Notes: a model not told the origin generated them from the letters alone. Shown: positions 54,695 to 63,899, counted from the stretch's first letter. The stretch: DNA of 64,000 nucleotides from Paracoccus sulfuroxidans (GCF_007830335.1 NZ_VLKU01000001.1:186001-250000), one strand, 5' to 3'. Numbers and translations are program-made.

Positions 54695-55885
54695 CTAGCG
54701 CGTCCAGCCCGGCAACAGCTCTGCGACCGCGTCCATAAGGCGGGTTTCGATCATCTGGTGGTCGTCAGGCGAAGGGTGCCAGTCGCAGCCCTTACGGTCG
54801 AGTTGGGGCAGGATGACCAAGGCCACCTGCCGCCCGTCGTCCCGCAGCGCAGCCTCGGCCGCGCGGTAGGCCGCGACGATTTCATCACCATATTCGCCGA
54901 AAGCCAGCAAAATGAAAGCGGCATCGGGGGCCTTGTCGGCAAGATCGCGCGCCAACTGGATCAGGGCGGGCTGAAAATCGGTCAGCAGGGCGGGTTTGCT
55001 GTCCCATGGCTCGCCGCTTTGAAAGTCCGAGCCGAAATCGTTCGAACCGATGGCCAGCACGATCAGCTCGGGCGCTGGTTCGGGCGCGGCAGGCGGGGCG
55101 TCCAGCGCCGGAAGCGCCAGATCGACCAGTTTCGGCAGCGTCCGGTCGGGCAGGGCGCCGCCATAGTTCCGCTCAAGCCCGATGCCCGACAGCGCGATCA
55201 TCCGGTAGCTGGCATCCAGCCGCTCGGCCAGACGCGGGCCGAAACTTTGCGAGACATCTGTCGCCGCGAACTGCTGGTTCGGCGTGCAGCGACGTCCGAA
55301 GCTGAGGTTGCCATAGCCGACCGTATCGGAATCGCCCACGAATTCGATCAGCTTCGGCGCATCCTGAGGTGCGGCCAGCACGTTCAGCGCGGCCTCGACA
55401 TAGAAGCCCAGGAAGCGCGCCGGTTCCGATGATTCGCTGATTTTCTCCAGCCTTATGCGGTGCTCGCCGTCCTTCAGGCCCGAGATGCGCAGCTGCTTGC
55501 GGCCCGGTCGCGCCAGCTCGAAGGTTGCGGTGTCGCCATCGTCGATGGTGATGCGCAGCCGGTTCTGGCTGTCGTCGACCCGCACCGCGACATCGGTGCC
55601 GCGAAAGCGGGCCTCGGCCTGAAACCCCGGCCATTGATGGATCATGCTGCCGCGGTCACGCACCGCCCGGCCGATGACATGGACGGGCAGGGCGACCTCA
55701 TCGCTGAGGCGCGGGATATCGGTCAGCTCTGCCGTGACGCCGTGGTCTTCCTGCGTGACCTGCAAGACGGGCAAGGGCGCATCCGGAAAGGCCGAGGCCC
55801 CCTGGCTCCAGCGCAGATAGCCTGCGACCGCCGCAAGGATCAGGACGGCGGCAAGAAGGACGCGGAACCGGTTTTTCCTAGACAT
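54695..55885 (-). CDS. SGNH/GDSL esterase with CE2-like N-terminal domain
   Basis: 396-residue protein with one N-terminal membrane helix or uncleaved signal (LLAAVLILAAVAGYL). The N-terminal beta domain (about 60-170) includes WPGFQAEARFRGTDVAVRVDD (in part), as in carbohydrate esterase family 2. The SGNH domain has nucleophile S186 in FVGDSDTVGYG, Gly in ALSGIG, Asn in GSNDFG (N282) and the Asp-His dyad in DWHPS (D368, H370). It should be a periplasmic or envelope acyl esterase, plausibly removing acetyl groups from polysaccharide. ATG 55885 is preferred over a GTG at 55894. Confidence 0.8.
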   Translation of the reverse strand: MSRKNRFRVLLAAVLILAAVAGYLRWSQGASAFPDAPLPVLQVTQEDHGVTAELTDIPRLSDEVALPVHVIGRAVRDRGSMIHQWPGFQAEARFRGTDVAVRVDDSQNRLRITIDDGDTATFELARPGRKQLRISGLKDGEHRIRLEKISESSEPARFLGFYVEAALNVLAAPQDAPKLIEFVGDSDTVGYGNLSFGRRCTPNQQFAATDVSQSFGPRLAERLDASYRMIALSGIGLERNYGGALPDRTLPKLVDLALPALDAPPAAPEPAPELIVLAIGSNDFGSDFQSGEPWDSKPALLTDFQPALIQLARDLADKAPDAAFILLAFGEYGDEIVAAYRAAEAALRDDGRQVALVILPQLDRKGCDWHPSPDDHQMIETRLMDAVAELLPGWTR

Positions 55886-56041
55886 AAAAGGCACACCTTC
55901 GCGCGGGGCTGCGCGCGTCCCGAATTTAGTCGCGGGACGCCGCCTGTCCAGCGTGAAAGCGGATCAAATCGGCGCGGCTTTCGGTCTGCGATGCGATGGT
56001 CTAGCTTGCGGTTGCAGATTTGGATCGGGCGGAGGGTCGGG

Positions 56042-56908
56042 TTGACGAATTATCTGGTAGCGACCGACCTGTCGCCACGCTCAGATGCGGCGCTAAAGCG
56101 GGCACTGGCGATCTTGCGCAGCACGCCCGACGCCCGGCTGACGGTGCTGCATGTCCATTCCGATGACCTGCCCTTCGATCTGGCGGCCGAGGAGGGGCGT
56201 TTCACCCTGCGCGCGCTGCAGGCCGGGCTCGATGCCGCAGGTGCCACGGATGCCGACCAGATCAGCGCCCGCTCGGTCGGGGGGGATGCGCATGTGGCGA
56301 TCCATGAAGCCGCCGAGGAACTGGACGCGGCGCTGATCCTTGTGGGCATCCCGCGCGCCCGCCGCTTTCCCGCCAGCCTCAGCGGCACAACCGCCGAGCG
56401 GCTTCTTGGCCTCAGCGACCGCCCGGTCGCGGTCGTGCGCCATGCCGGGCGCGACTGGCGGCGGGTTCTTTTCGCGCTGGATGAGGATGCCGAAAGTCTG
56501 GCGGCTTTTGATCGCGTGAAGGCGATGGGGCTTCTGGATCAGGCCGAGGTGACGGTGCTGCATGCGACGAACCTGCCCGCCCCGGCCATGATCCGCGGCG
56601 GGCTGACCAATCTCGTGGACCTGCAGCGGCTGGACATGCTGGCGCTGTCAGAGATCGAGCAGAACCTGCGCACCCGCCTGACGACACGCCTTGCCGGGCC
56701 GAAGTCGCTGCGCTTCGTCGTGCGGCACGGCGCGCCCTCCACCGCGATCCGCGAACAGATGCTGGACGATGATTACGACCTGCTGCTTCTGGGCTCGCAC
56801 GGGCGGGGGCCGTTGATCGCCAGCCTTCTGGGCAGCACCAGCGCCGAGATGATCCGCGACGCGGGCACCGATCTGATCTGCGTGCCGCTGGGTGAGGCGA
56901 AGGCCTAG
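56042..56908 (+). CDS. Tandem universal stress protein (UspA)
   Basis: 288-residue protein with two UspA domains. The first runs from NYLVATDLSPRSDAALKRAL to VGIPRARRF, the second from RVLFALDEDAESLAAFDRV to LLLLGSHGRGPLIASLLGSTSAEMIR (in part), which holds the ATP-binding GxxGRGxxxxxxxGS-type loop. The start is TTG 56042: GGAGG lies six bases upstream, and no ATG or GTG fits. Its stop overlaps that of the convergent colD in CTAG. Role in stress survival is inferred from family. Confidence 0.87.
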   Translation: MTNYLVATDLSPRSDAALKRALAILRSTPDARLTVLHVHSDDLPFDLAAEEGRFTLRALQAGLDAAGATDADQISARSVGGDAHVAIHEAAEELDAALILVGIPRARRFPASLSGTTAERLLGLSDRPVAVVRHAGRDWRRVLFALDEDAESLAAFDRVKAMGLLDQAEVTVLHATNLPAPAMIRGGLTNLVDLQRLDMLALSEIEQNLRTRLTTRLAGPKSLRFVVRHGAPSTAIREQMLDDDYDLLLLGSHGRGPLIASLLGSTSAEMIRDAGTDLICVPLGEAKA

Positions 56909-58077
56909 CCCCGGAAGGCGGCGATGGTCTCGATCGCCTCGCTGATGTCGTAATGGTGATTGCCGATGAAAAAGCCGTTGCGGTCGATCTCTTCGGCATG
57001 GGTCATCGGGCCGTGCAGGCTGTGGTCCATATAGGACAGCACCGGGTTCTTGGTGAAATTGCCGCTGACGATGGGGCGGGTTTCGAACCCCAGCTGGTCG
57101 AGCTGACCCAGCACCGCCTTGCGCGTGGTACCGCTGTCCGGGCGCAGGACCAGCGAGAAGCCGAACCAGCTGCTGTCCCCGATCTCATGCTGGATGCGGA
57201 ACAGCGGGTGATTGGCCATCGCCTGCTGGAACATCTGCCCGTTCCGACGCCGACCCGCAACAAGATCCGGCAGCTTGCCGAGCTGCGCGAGGCCCAGAGC
57301 GCCCGACATTTCCAGCGGGCGCAGGTTGTAGCCGGGCAGCACGAAGCGGAAGCTTTCCTCGAAAGGATCGTCGCTTTTCTCGCCCGTCAGTGTGTTGAAC
57401 CGGGGCAGGTTCCGCGTCCAGCCATGCGCGCGCAGCGCCAGCAGGATGTGATAAAGCTCCTCATCATCCGTCACGACGACCCCGCCCTCCATCGTCGAGA
57501 TGTGGTGCGAGAAGAAGGTCGAATAGGTGCCCATCACCCCGAAAGTGCCGGTCTGACGCCCAAGGAAAGTGGCCCCCATGGATTCGCAATTGTCCTCGAT
57601 CAGGAACAGCCCGTGTCGCGTGGCGATCTGTTCGAGACGGTGGAAATCATTCGGGTTGCCCAGCAGGTTCACCACCATGATGGCGCGGGTGCGGGCGCTG
57701 ACGGCATCCTCCAGCGCGTCGAGGTCATAGTTCAGCGTCTGTGCATCGATATCGACGAATTTCAGATGCAGCCCATATTGATAGAGCGGGAAATAGGTCG
57801 TGCTCCAGGACACAGGGGGCACGATGACCTCATCCCCGGGCTGCAGGTTCAGCGCCGGGTTCTTGGTGTAGCGCAGCGCCGCCACCATCGCCAGATTGGC
57901 GGAAGAGCCCGAGTTCACCATCACCGCGAAACGGCTGCCGGTATAGGCTGCGAAGGCGCGCTCGAATGCGGCGACCTCGGGACCCATCGAATAACGGTCC
58001 GAGGCGATGACCCGCTGCAGCGCGCCCATCTCCTGATCGTCCCAGCTTGAGGTCGCCAGCGGAAAGCGGTGGGTCAT
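56905..58077 (-). CDS. colD: GDP-4-keto-6-deoxy-D-mannose 3-dehydratase
   Basis: 390-residue member of the DegT/DnrJ/EryC1 fold. The position that holds the PLP lysine in aminotransferases is His: GTYSTFFSHHISTMEGG, with H191 and H192. That substitution is the hallmark of ColD, where a histidine acts as catalytic base in 3-deoxygenation. The remembered E. coli ColD has the same ASSTWDD-type start, VNLLGNPN, LIEDNCESMGATF, RAHGWTRNLP and FVLPGYNVRPLEMSGA blocks, all matched here. It uses PLP and glutamate as PMP source. Forms an operon with colC (ATGA overlap) and gmd. Confidence 0.9.
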   Translation of the reverse strand: MTHRFPLATSSWDDQEMGALQRVIASDRYSMGPEVAAFERAFAAYTGSRFAVMVNSGSSANLAMVAALRYTKNPALNLQPGDEVIVPPVSWSTTYFPLYQYGLHLKFVDIDAQTLNYDLDALEDAVSARTRAIMVVNLLGNPNDFHRLEQIATRHGLFLIEDNCESMGATFLGRQTGTFGVMGTYSTFFSHHISTMEGGVVVTDDEELYHILLALRAHGWTRNLPRFNTLTGEKSDDPFEESFRFVLPGYNLRPLEMSGALGLAQLGKLPDLVAGRRRNGQMFQQAMANHPLFRIQHEIGDSSWFGFSLVLRPDSGTTRKAVLGQLDQLGFETRPIVSGNFTKNPVLSYMDHSLHGPMTHAEEIDRNGFFIGNHHYDISEAIETIAAFRG

Positions 58078-59030
58078 CGGGCGACCTCCTGCAGGTAGTG
58101 CTCATAGGTCAGGCGCAGCCCTTCGGTCAGGGCGGTGCCGGGCTGCCAGCCCCAGTCGGTCTGGCGGGTCACATCCAGCAGCTTGCGCTTCATGCCGACA
58201 GGGCGGTCAAGGTCATGGGTGAAACGACCCTGCCAGCCGATGACCTCGGCTACCTGATGATAATAATCATTGATGGAATGGTCATGGCCGGGACCGACGT
58301 TCATGATGGGCGGCAGCCGCGCGGGATCTTCCAGCGCGCGGGTGATCGCATCGGCCAGATCGCCCGCATACATGAACTCGCGCCGCGCGGTCCCATCGCC
58401 CCAGATCTCGACCTGCGCCGCGCCCGAGACCTTGGCGCGATGCACCTTGTCGATGATCGCCGGAACCAAATGCGAGGTCCGGGGATCGAACTTGTCATAG
58501 GGCCCGTAGAGATTGCAGGGGATCAGTGTGCGGTAGTTCAGCGACGCATCTTCGCGCATCGCATATTCGCACAGTCGCATCGTCATGATCTTGGCCAGCG
58601 CATAGCCTTCGTTCGTCGGCTCAAGCTGGCTGGTCAGGATCGTCTCTTCGGCCAGCCCTTCACCCAGATCGCGCGGGTACATGCAGCTGGAGCCCAGATT
58701 GATCAGGTCGCGCACCCCCGCCGCGCGGCAGGCGGAGACGATATTGACGCCCATCTGCGCATTTGCGGCCAGAAAGCGGAAGGGTTCGGCCATATTGGCA
58801 TGGATGCCGCCGACGACCCCTGCCGCATGAACCACCGCATCAGGGCGGTGTCGGGCAAGCCACGCATGGGTCAGAGCCGCATCGGTCAGGTCCAACTCCC
58901 GGCTGGAGGGCGTCAGCACCTGCCAACGGTCCAGGCGCGGGTGGGCTGTCAGATTGCGGCCCACGAGGCCCGAGGCGCCGGTGATCAGTAGGGTCGGGCG
59001 GTCGTGAGCTGTCATGTCAGGTTCAGCCAT
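58074..59030 (-). CDS. colC: GDP-L-colitose synthase / GDP-fucose synthase-like epimerase-reductase
   Basis: About 318-residue extended SDR. NAD(P)-binding [10 protein letters not shown], catalytic Ser in LGSSCMYP and YxxxK in [13 protein letters not shown], with NLYGPYDKF and the [12 protein letters not shown] block, match the WcaG/GDP-fucose synthase subfamily that includes ColC. Next to colD it most simply performs the C5 epimerisation and C4 reduction giving GDP-L-colitose. Alternatively it makes GDP-L-fucose directly from the Gmd product. The start is uncertain: 59030 overlaps gmd by 8 bases, while 59015 (MTAHDRP) is equally possible. Confidence 0.82.
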   Translation of the reverse strand: MAEPDMTAHDRPTLLITGASGLVGRNLTAHPRLDRWQVLTPSSRELDLTDAALTHAWLARHRPDAVVHAAGVVGGIHANMAEPFRFLAANAQMGVNIVSACRAAGVRDLINLGSSCMYPRDLGEGLAEETILTSQLEPTNEGYALAKIMTMRLCEYAMREDASLNYRTLIPCNLYGPYDKFDPRTSHLVPAIIDKVHRAKVSGAAQVEIWGDGTARREFMYAGDLADAITRALEDPARLPPIMNVGPGHDHSINDYYHQVAEVIGWQGRFTHDLDRPVGMKRKLLDVTRQTDWGWQPGTALTEGLRLTYEHYLQEVAR

Positions 59031-60147
59031 CTTCCAGTACCACGGGCAGTTCCAGTCCATGGGTTTTCAGTAGCGCATGGCGGCGCGCGATCTGAAGATC
59101 GGCCTCGACCATTTCCGCGCACATCTGCCGGGCGGTGGTTTCGGGCTGCCAGCCCAGCTTCTCGCGCGCCTTGCGGGCGTCGCCCAGAAGGGTCTGCACC
59201 TCGGCCGGGCGCAGGTATTTCGGGTCAATCCGCATGATGACATCGCCGGGCTTGAGCGCCGGGGCCATGTCACCCTCGATGGCCGCGACCACGGCGACCT
59301 CATCGACGCCCGTGCCGCGAAACTCCAGCGAGATGCCCAGCTCGGCGGCGGTCCAGACCAGAAAGTCGCGCACCGAATGCTGCTGACCGGTGGCGATGAC
59401 GAAATCCTCGGGTTCATCGACCTGCAGCATCAGCCATTGCATGCGGACATAGTCGCGCGCATGGCCCCAGTCGCGCAGCGCATCGAGATTGCCCATATAG
59501 ACGCATTTCTCCAGCCCCTGCGCGATATTGGCCATGGCGCGGGTGATCTTGCGGGTCACGAAGGTCTCGCCCCGCCGGGGGCTTTCGTGATTGAAGAGGA
59601 TGCCGTTGCAGGCAAAGATCCCATAGGCCTCGCGGTAATTCACGGTGATCCAATAGGCGTAGAGCTTGGCGACCGCATAGGGGCTGCGGGGGTAAAAGGG
59701 CGTGGCCTCGGTCTGCGGCGTCTCTCGCACCAGCCCGTAAAGCTCGGAGGTTGAGGCCTGATAATAGCGGGTCTTGCGCTCCAGCCCCAGAAAGCGGATC
59801 GCCTCCAGCAGGCGCAGCGCGCCGATCGCATCGACATCGGCGGTGTATTCGGGGGCCTCGAAGCTGACCGCGACATGGGACTGCGCGCCCAGATTATAGA
59901 TCTCGTCGGGCTGAACCTCGGCGATGATGCGCGTCAGGTTCGAGCTGTCGGTGAGATCGCCGTAATGCAGATGGAAGCTGGGCTTTTCCTCATGCGGGTC
60001 CTGAAAGATATGGTCCACGCGCTGGGTGTTGAAGGATGAGGCACGGCGCTTGATGCCATGCACCTCATAGCCTTTCTGCAGAAGAAATTCGGCCAGATAC
60101 GAGCCATCCTGCCCGGTCACGCCGGTGATGAGGGCCTTTTTCGTCAT
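59023..60147 (-). CDS. gmd: GDP-mannose 4,6-dehydratase
   Basis: 374-residue extended SDR from ATG 60147 ([22 protein letters not shown], in part). Family motifs are the GVTGQDG NADP loop, [40 protein letters not shown], the catalytic STSELYG and [15 protein letters not shown], and [17 protein letters not shown]. It converts GDP-D-mannose to GDP-4-keto-6-deoxy-D-mannose, the common precursor of fucose, rhamnose, perosamine and colitose. A GTG at 60156 is an alternative start. First gene of the gmd-colC-colD operon. Confidence 0.96.
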   Translation of the reverse strand: MTKKALITGVTGQDGSYLAEFLLQKGYEVHGIKRRASSFNTQRVDHIFQDPHEEKPSFHLHYGDLTDSSNLTRIIAEVQPDEIYNLGAQSHVAVSFEAPEYTADVDAIGALRLLEAIRFLGLERKTRYYQASTSELYGLVRETPQTEATPFYPRSPYAVAKLYAYWITVNYREAYGIFACNGILFNHESPRRGETFVTRKITRAMANIAQGLEKCVYMGNLDALRDWGHARDYVRMQWLMLQVDEPEDFVIATGQQHSVRDFLVWTAAELGISLEFRGTGVDEVAVVAAIEGDMAPALKPGDVIMRIDPKYLRPAEVQTLLGDARKAREKLGWQPETTARQMCAEMVEADLQIARRHALLKTHGLELPVVLEDG

Positions 60148-60258
60148 GGGAGACACATCTTTCGGTTTCGCAATCTGTCAGGCGGCGCGGTCAGGGAACA
60201 TATGATCCGGCGGCGCGCGCATGGGCAAGATGCAGAATGACGTCAGCTATCGGCATGA

Positions 60259-60284
60259 AAAAGGGGCGGCGAACCGCCCCTTTT
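60259..60284 (-). terminator. Intrinsic terminator of the Hint-domain gene
   Basis: AAAAGGGGCGG (60259-60269) and CCGCCCCTTTT (60274-60284) form a perfect 11-bp stem with a 4-base loop; on the minus strand the stem's own U-rich end follows. It lies 20 bases past the Hint gene stop and insulates it from gmd. Confidence 0.85.
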
Positions 60285-60303
60285 CCGAAGCCGGGCTGGT
60301 CGC

Positions 60304-61500
60304 TTACTGGACCAGTTGCTTGCGGTTCTGGATGTGACGAACCGCCAGCTTGCGGCCCATCCGACCCGAGACCAGGAAGCGCGCGCCATCGGGCTTGTTC
60401 GCCGGGTCCGCGTCACGCAGTTCCGGGAACAGCGTGAAGATCTCGGTCCGGGCAGCGTAGCCCACCGTCTTCAGCGCTTCCGGGCCGGTGTAGAGCGACT
60501 CGGTCTCTGCGCCTTCCGACAGCACGATCTCATGCTGATCGAAGAGGAAGTGGAAGTATTCGACCGTCTCCAGATCGCGGGCGATGTCGATACCTTCGAT
60601 CTGCAGAAGCTGCTTGGCGGCGACCAGCACCTCATTCGTGCCGAACATCTTCTGCGCGATGTTCGAACGGATCAGGATGCGGTGCTGCGGCGACACGATC
60701 AGATCGCGGCGCGGCAGACCCTTGCCGAGAGCACCGGCGCGAACGCGGATCGGATGCATTTCAGGCATGGTCGCCAAATTGGCGCTGCTGAGCTGGCGCG
60801 AGCCGGTCCAGCGCAGCGTCTGCAGGCCACGGTCGCGCGTCATCACCTTCATGCCGGCTGCCAGTTCCTCGACCGGGACAAGACCCTGCTCGGTCTCGAT
60901 CAGGGTGCCACGGGCAAAACAAGGGAAGCAGGTGCGGTCGGTGAAGACCCGATCCGTGCACAGGTTGTAGCAATCCTTGCTGGTCGGGAAGTTGACCGAG
61001 ACGATGGGCTTCGAGGTCATCGCGTCAATCTCGGCCTGCGAGGCGCTTTGCGGGGGCGGCATCAGGAAGGTGTTCCCGGCCGTGTCCTGCATGATGCGAA
61101 CCGTCAGGTTCATCGTCGAGGTGGTGCCGTCCTCATTGAGGAAGGTGACCGTCGTGTTCTTGACCTGGAAGGTCGAGTCGATCTGATAATTCTGATCGGA
61201 ACCCGACGCGTCATGGGTGATCGTTTCGGCATTGGGATTGCCGTTGTTCACCTTTACCACACCGTCGCCATTGGTGTCGTTCAGATGGACCTCGGTCAGC
61301 TGGGAATACAGCGGATTGCCTTGTTCTCCGTAACCCTTGCCGCCCAAAATTTGCGGCGCGAGTTCGGCAATCAGACTACTTTCATTTGAATCCATATCCG
61401 GCATATTGCCGAGAAAGATCATTTTTTCGCAGCCGGGTTCGGAAGGACCACAAGTGCAGCCATGTCCACCGCCGCCGGTCGTGCCAGTACCATTCGTCAT
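60304..61500 (-). CDS. Hint-domain protein with Ca-binding-like loop
   Basis: 398-residue protein. The Hint (Hedgehog/intein-type) domain starts near C194 in FPCFARGTLIETEQGLVPVEEL (in part), continues through AAGMKVMTRDRGLQTLRW and has the block VSPQHRILI. Such domains are common in Rhodobacteraceae exported proteins. The N-terminal part is Gly/Cys-rich (TGTTGGGGHGCTCGPSEPGC) and contains a DxNxDG loop (NDTNGDGVV, about 74-82) like EF-hand/dockerin Ca sites. No classical signal peptide is seen. Whether it autoprocesses is unknown; the C-terminal Asn-nucleophile is not evident. Confidence 0.8.
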   Translation of the reverse strand: MTNGTGTTGGGGHGCTCGPSEPGCEKMIFLGNMPDMDSNESSLIAELAPQILGGKGYGEQGNPLYSQLTEVHLNDTNGDGVVKVNNGNPNAETITHDASGSDQNYQIDSTFQVKNTTVTFLNEDGTTSTMNLTVRIMQDTAGNTFLMPPPQSASQAEIDAMTSKPIVSVNFPTSKDCYNLCTDRVFTDRTCFPCFARGTLIETEQGLVPVEELAAGMKVMTRDRGLQTLRWTGSRQLSSANLATMPEMHPIRVRAGALGKGLPRRDLIVSPQHRILIRSNIAQKMFGTNEVLVAAKQLLQIEGIDIARDLETVEYFHFLFDQHEIVLSEGAETESLYTGPEALKTVGYAARTEIFTLFPELRDADPANKPDGARFLVSGRMGRKLAVRHIQNRKQLVQ

Positions 61501-61845
61501 TGTTACAACTCACTCTCAGATACGCCGCCTTGGGGCGGACGTTGTCGGACCAATCGCTTCCCGATCCGGCCGGAGGATCATGTAACAGTCAGCCGGCGTA
61601 GGTGGTCAGGACGGCGATACCGGGGCGACATGACCCGGCAGACCGACCTTTTGACGCTGGGTCACAATCCTGCAAGGCGGCAGAATTTTCATGCGCGTGA
61701 GGACGCATGCCACCCCTCAACTATATGGGGAACGACTTTTAACTATATGAATTTATTTGAAATAAAATGCGCGGATTTACGCCGTACATAACAGACGAAT
61801 TGGCGTGCTATCGCGCATAGTCCAACCGACCGGGTTGCATAAGAA
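61501..61845. other. Intergenic region upstream of the Hint gene
   Basis: Most of a 394-base gap between the Hint gene and the BI-1 gene. It contains no convincing gene; short reading frames here lack coding character. The segment 61719-61800 is AT-rich, unlike its surroundings, and contains two copies of AACTATATG. It probably carries the promoter of the Hint gene. Confidence 0.6.
61719..61749. promoter_or_regulatory. Direct repeat AACTATATG, 22-bp period
   Basis: AACTATATG occurs at 61719-61727 and again at 61741-61749, starts 22 bases apart, about two helical turns. It sits in the AT-rich stretch upstream of the Hint gene, a layout suited to cooperative binding by a regulator. Confidence 0.4.
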
Positions 61846-61869
61846 AAGGCCGGGGAAAACCCCGGCCTT
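61846..61869 (-). terminator. Intrinsic terminator of the BI-1 gene
   Basis: AAGGCCGGGG (61846-61855) and CCCCGGCCTT (61860-61869) form a perfect 10-bp stem with loop AAAA; on the minus strand it is followed by TTCTTATG-like U-rich sequence. It lies 26 bases past the BI-1 stop. Confidence 0.85.
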
Positions 61870-61894
61870 CGCATTCGTGGAAAAACCTTCCGGT

Positions 61895-62638
61895 TCAGTC
61901 GCGGTTGCCCATGAATTGCAGCAGGAACATGAACAGGTTAAGGAAATCCAGGTACAATTGCAGTGCACCCATGATCGCCGACTTGCCGATGAAGTCGCTG
62001 TCCGAGTTCGCCATCTGCAGATAGGTGTTCTTGATGTTCTGCGTGTCGAAGGCGGTCAGACCGGCGAAGATCAGCACCCCGATCGCCGAGATCGCGAACT
62101 GCATGGCGGTGGACTTCAGGAAGATGTTGACGATCGAGGCGATGATCAGGCCGATCAGGCCCATCATCAGGAACGTCCCCATGCCCGACAGGTCACGCTT
62201 GGTCGTGTAGCCGTAAAGCGACAGGCCCGCGAAGGCGATTGCGGTGATCAGGAAGGTCTGGATGATCGAATAGTCGGTGTAGACCATGAAGATCCAGCTG
62301 ATCGACAGGCCCATCAGCGCGGCAAAACCATAGAAGACGGTCGTCGCGGCGGACACCGACAGCCGGTTCAGCATGGCGCCGAAGGCAAAGACCACGATCA
62401 GCGGGGCGAACATGATCACCCAGCGCAGCGGCGACGTGTAGATGGCCGCGCCAAGCGAGGTCAGCGTGCCATCGGGGTTCAGGGCCAGGCCCGAAATGGC
62501 CCATGCCGCACCTGCAGTCACGACCATGGCCACAGCCATCAGGCTGTAGACCTTGTTCATGTAGGCGCGAAGGCCTTCGTCCACAGCGGCCGAGCGCGTC
62601 GCGGCCCCGGCCGTGCGGATGTGGTTGTAATCTGCCAT
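61895..62638 (-). CDS. BAX inhibitor-1/YccA-family membrane protein
   Basis: 247-residue inner-membrane protein with seven predicted helices. Family features are the N-terminal AYMNKVYSLMAVAMVVTAG, TSPLRWVIMFAPLIVVFAFG (in part), the GLSLYGYTTKRDLSGMGTF loop, and the C-terminal FDTQNIKNTYL followed by LQLYLDFLNLFMFLLQFMG. The Asp pair in FDTQ and YLDF is the pH-sensing feature of BI-1 (BsYetJ). Proposed role is ion leak or protease modulation in membranes. Followed by a strong terminator, so probably monocistronic. Confidence 0.92.
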   Translation of the reverse strand: MADYNHIRTAGAATRSAAVDEGLRAYMNKVYSLMAVAMVVTAGAAWAISGLALNPDGTLTSLGAAIYTSPLRWVIMFAPLIVVFAFGAMLNRLSVSAATTVFYGFAALMGLSISWIFMVYTDYSIIQTFLITAIAFAGLSLYGYTTKRDLSGMGTFLMMGLIGLIIASIVNIFLKSTAMQFAISAIGVLIFAGLTAFDTQNIKNTYLQMANSDSDFIGKSAIMGALQLYLDFLNLFMFLLQFMGNRD

Positions 62639-62762
62639 CTAAAGCTCCCGGTCAGAAGTCGCGGTGTGACCTTGAGTTGGCCCACCATCCCCACAAATAT
62701 CGTCAACGGAGGTCGTTTTTTCAATAATAATAGGTCGGGAAACGAACATCCTGACAGAAAAT

Positions 62763-63734
62763 TCAGATGGTGATCACGACTTTGCCGATGGATCGACGAT
62801 TTTCCAGCAAATCATAGCCCTCCGACAGCCGCTCAAGCGGCAGTACCGCCCCCAGATGAGGCTTCAATGCGCCGGTCTGATGCATCTCGAAGAGCTGCGA
62901 CAGACTGTCGCGCATCAGCGCCGGATCCAGTTTGGCATAGGCGCCCCAATAGAATCCGTGAATCTCGATATTCTTGACCAGTGCGTGGTTCAGCGGCAGG
63001 GCCGGGGGCTTTCCACCCGCAAAGCCGATCACCAGGAAGCGTCCCTGCTGGCGCAGTGCCCCGAAGGCCGCAAGCCCGGGCGCGTCGCCCACCGGATCAT
63101 AGACGACATCGACGCCGCCCAGCTCGCGCAGCGCGGCCTTGAGGTCGGGGCAGCTGTCGCTGTCGATGGCGATTTCTGCCCCCGCATTCCGCACCGCGGC
63201 AAGCCGCTCTTCCCCCCGCGCGACGGCGATCACGCGGGCACCCAGCGCCGCCCCGATCTCGACCGCAGTCAGGCCGACGCCACCGGCCGCGCCAAGGACC
63301 ACCAGCGTCTCGCCGCGCTTGAGCTTGCCGCGTGCCGTCAGCGCCAGATGACTGGTGCCATAGGCGATCTGGAAGGCGGCGGCATCGGCATAGCTCATGC
63401 CATCGGGGATCTTCGTGCAGCGCGCCGCTTCGAAGTTCCCGGCCTCAGCCAGGGTGCCTTGCGCAAAGACCGCGACCCGGTCACCGGGTTTCAGATGCGT
63501 GACGCCCGCGCCGACGGCCCGGACCTCGCCCGCGCCCTCGATTCCCGGCACGAAGGGCAGGGGCGGGGTCTCTTGATATGTGCCCTTGATCATCAACAGA
63601 TCGGCGAAATTCAGCGCAGCCGCATGCATGACAAGCTGGATTTCGCCTGCCTGAGGGTCCGGAATTCCAGACCTTGTGGGCAGGGGCCGAGGGGCATTTT
63701 CAACCACCTGCATAATTTTCCATTGTTCACACAT
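62763..63734 (-). CDS. Zinc-independent quinone oxidoreductase (MDR family)
   Basis: 323-residue NADPH-dependent medium-chain oxidoreductase. The catalytic-domain part contains AALNFADLLMIKGTYQ, FVPGIEGAGEVRAVGAGV and AYGTSHLALTARGKLKRGE; the Rossmann motif is LGAAGGVGLTAVEIG. C-terminal HGFYWGAYAKLDPALM and RRSIGKVVI are typical. ATG 63734 has AGGAAG just upstream and is chosen over longer and shorter alternatives. Zn-binding Cys/His sets of alcohol dehydrogenases are absent. Substrate (quinone, enone or acyl-CoA) unknown. Confidence 0.92.
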   Translation of the reverse strand: MCEQWKIMQVVENAPRPLPTRSGIPDPQAGEIQLVMHAAALNFADLLMIKGTYQETPPLPFVPGIEGAGEVRAVGAGVTHLKPGDRVAVFAQGTLAEAGNFEAARCTKIPDGMSYADAAAFQIAYGTSHLALTARGKLKRGETLVVLGAAGGVGLTAVEIGAALGARVIAVARGEERLAAVRNAGAEIAIDSDSCPDLKAALRELGGVDVVYDPVGDAPGLAAFGALRQQGRFLVIGFAGGKPPALPLNHALVKNIEIHGFYWGAYAKLDPALMRDSLSQLFEMHQTGALKPHLGAVLPLERLSEGYDLLENRRSIGKVVITI

Positions 63735-63899
63735 GAATCTTCCTGTCATAGTTGTCTTGGCGCGACGATAGCCGTGTTTGGAGAATGATTGCTCTCACGT
63801 ACCGCATTTTGGCTGTACTTTTCGACAAGTGGGCAATGAATAGCTCGAAAATTGCGTCAGATTGTAGTAGCGCCCGTTTAGATTGAGTGAGGTGTTACC

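Noticed and set aside
49887..55885. Exosortase/PEP-CTERM system
   Set aside because: The ligase and decarboxylase resemble exosortase-associated enzymes, but no exosortase or PEP-CTERM protein is in the window.
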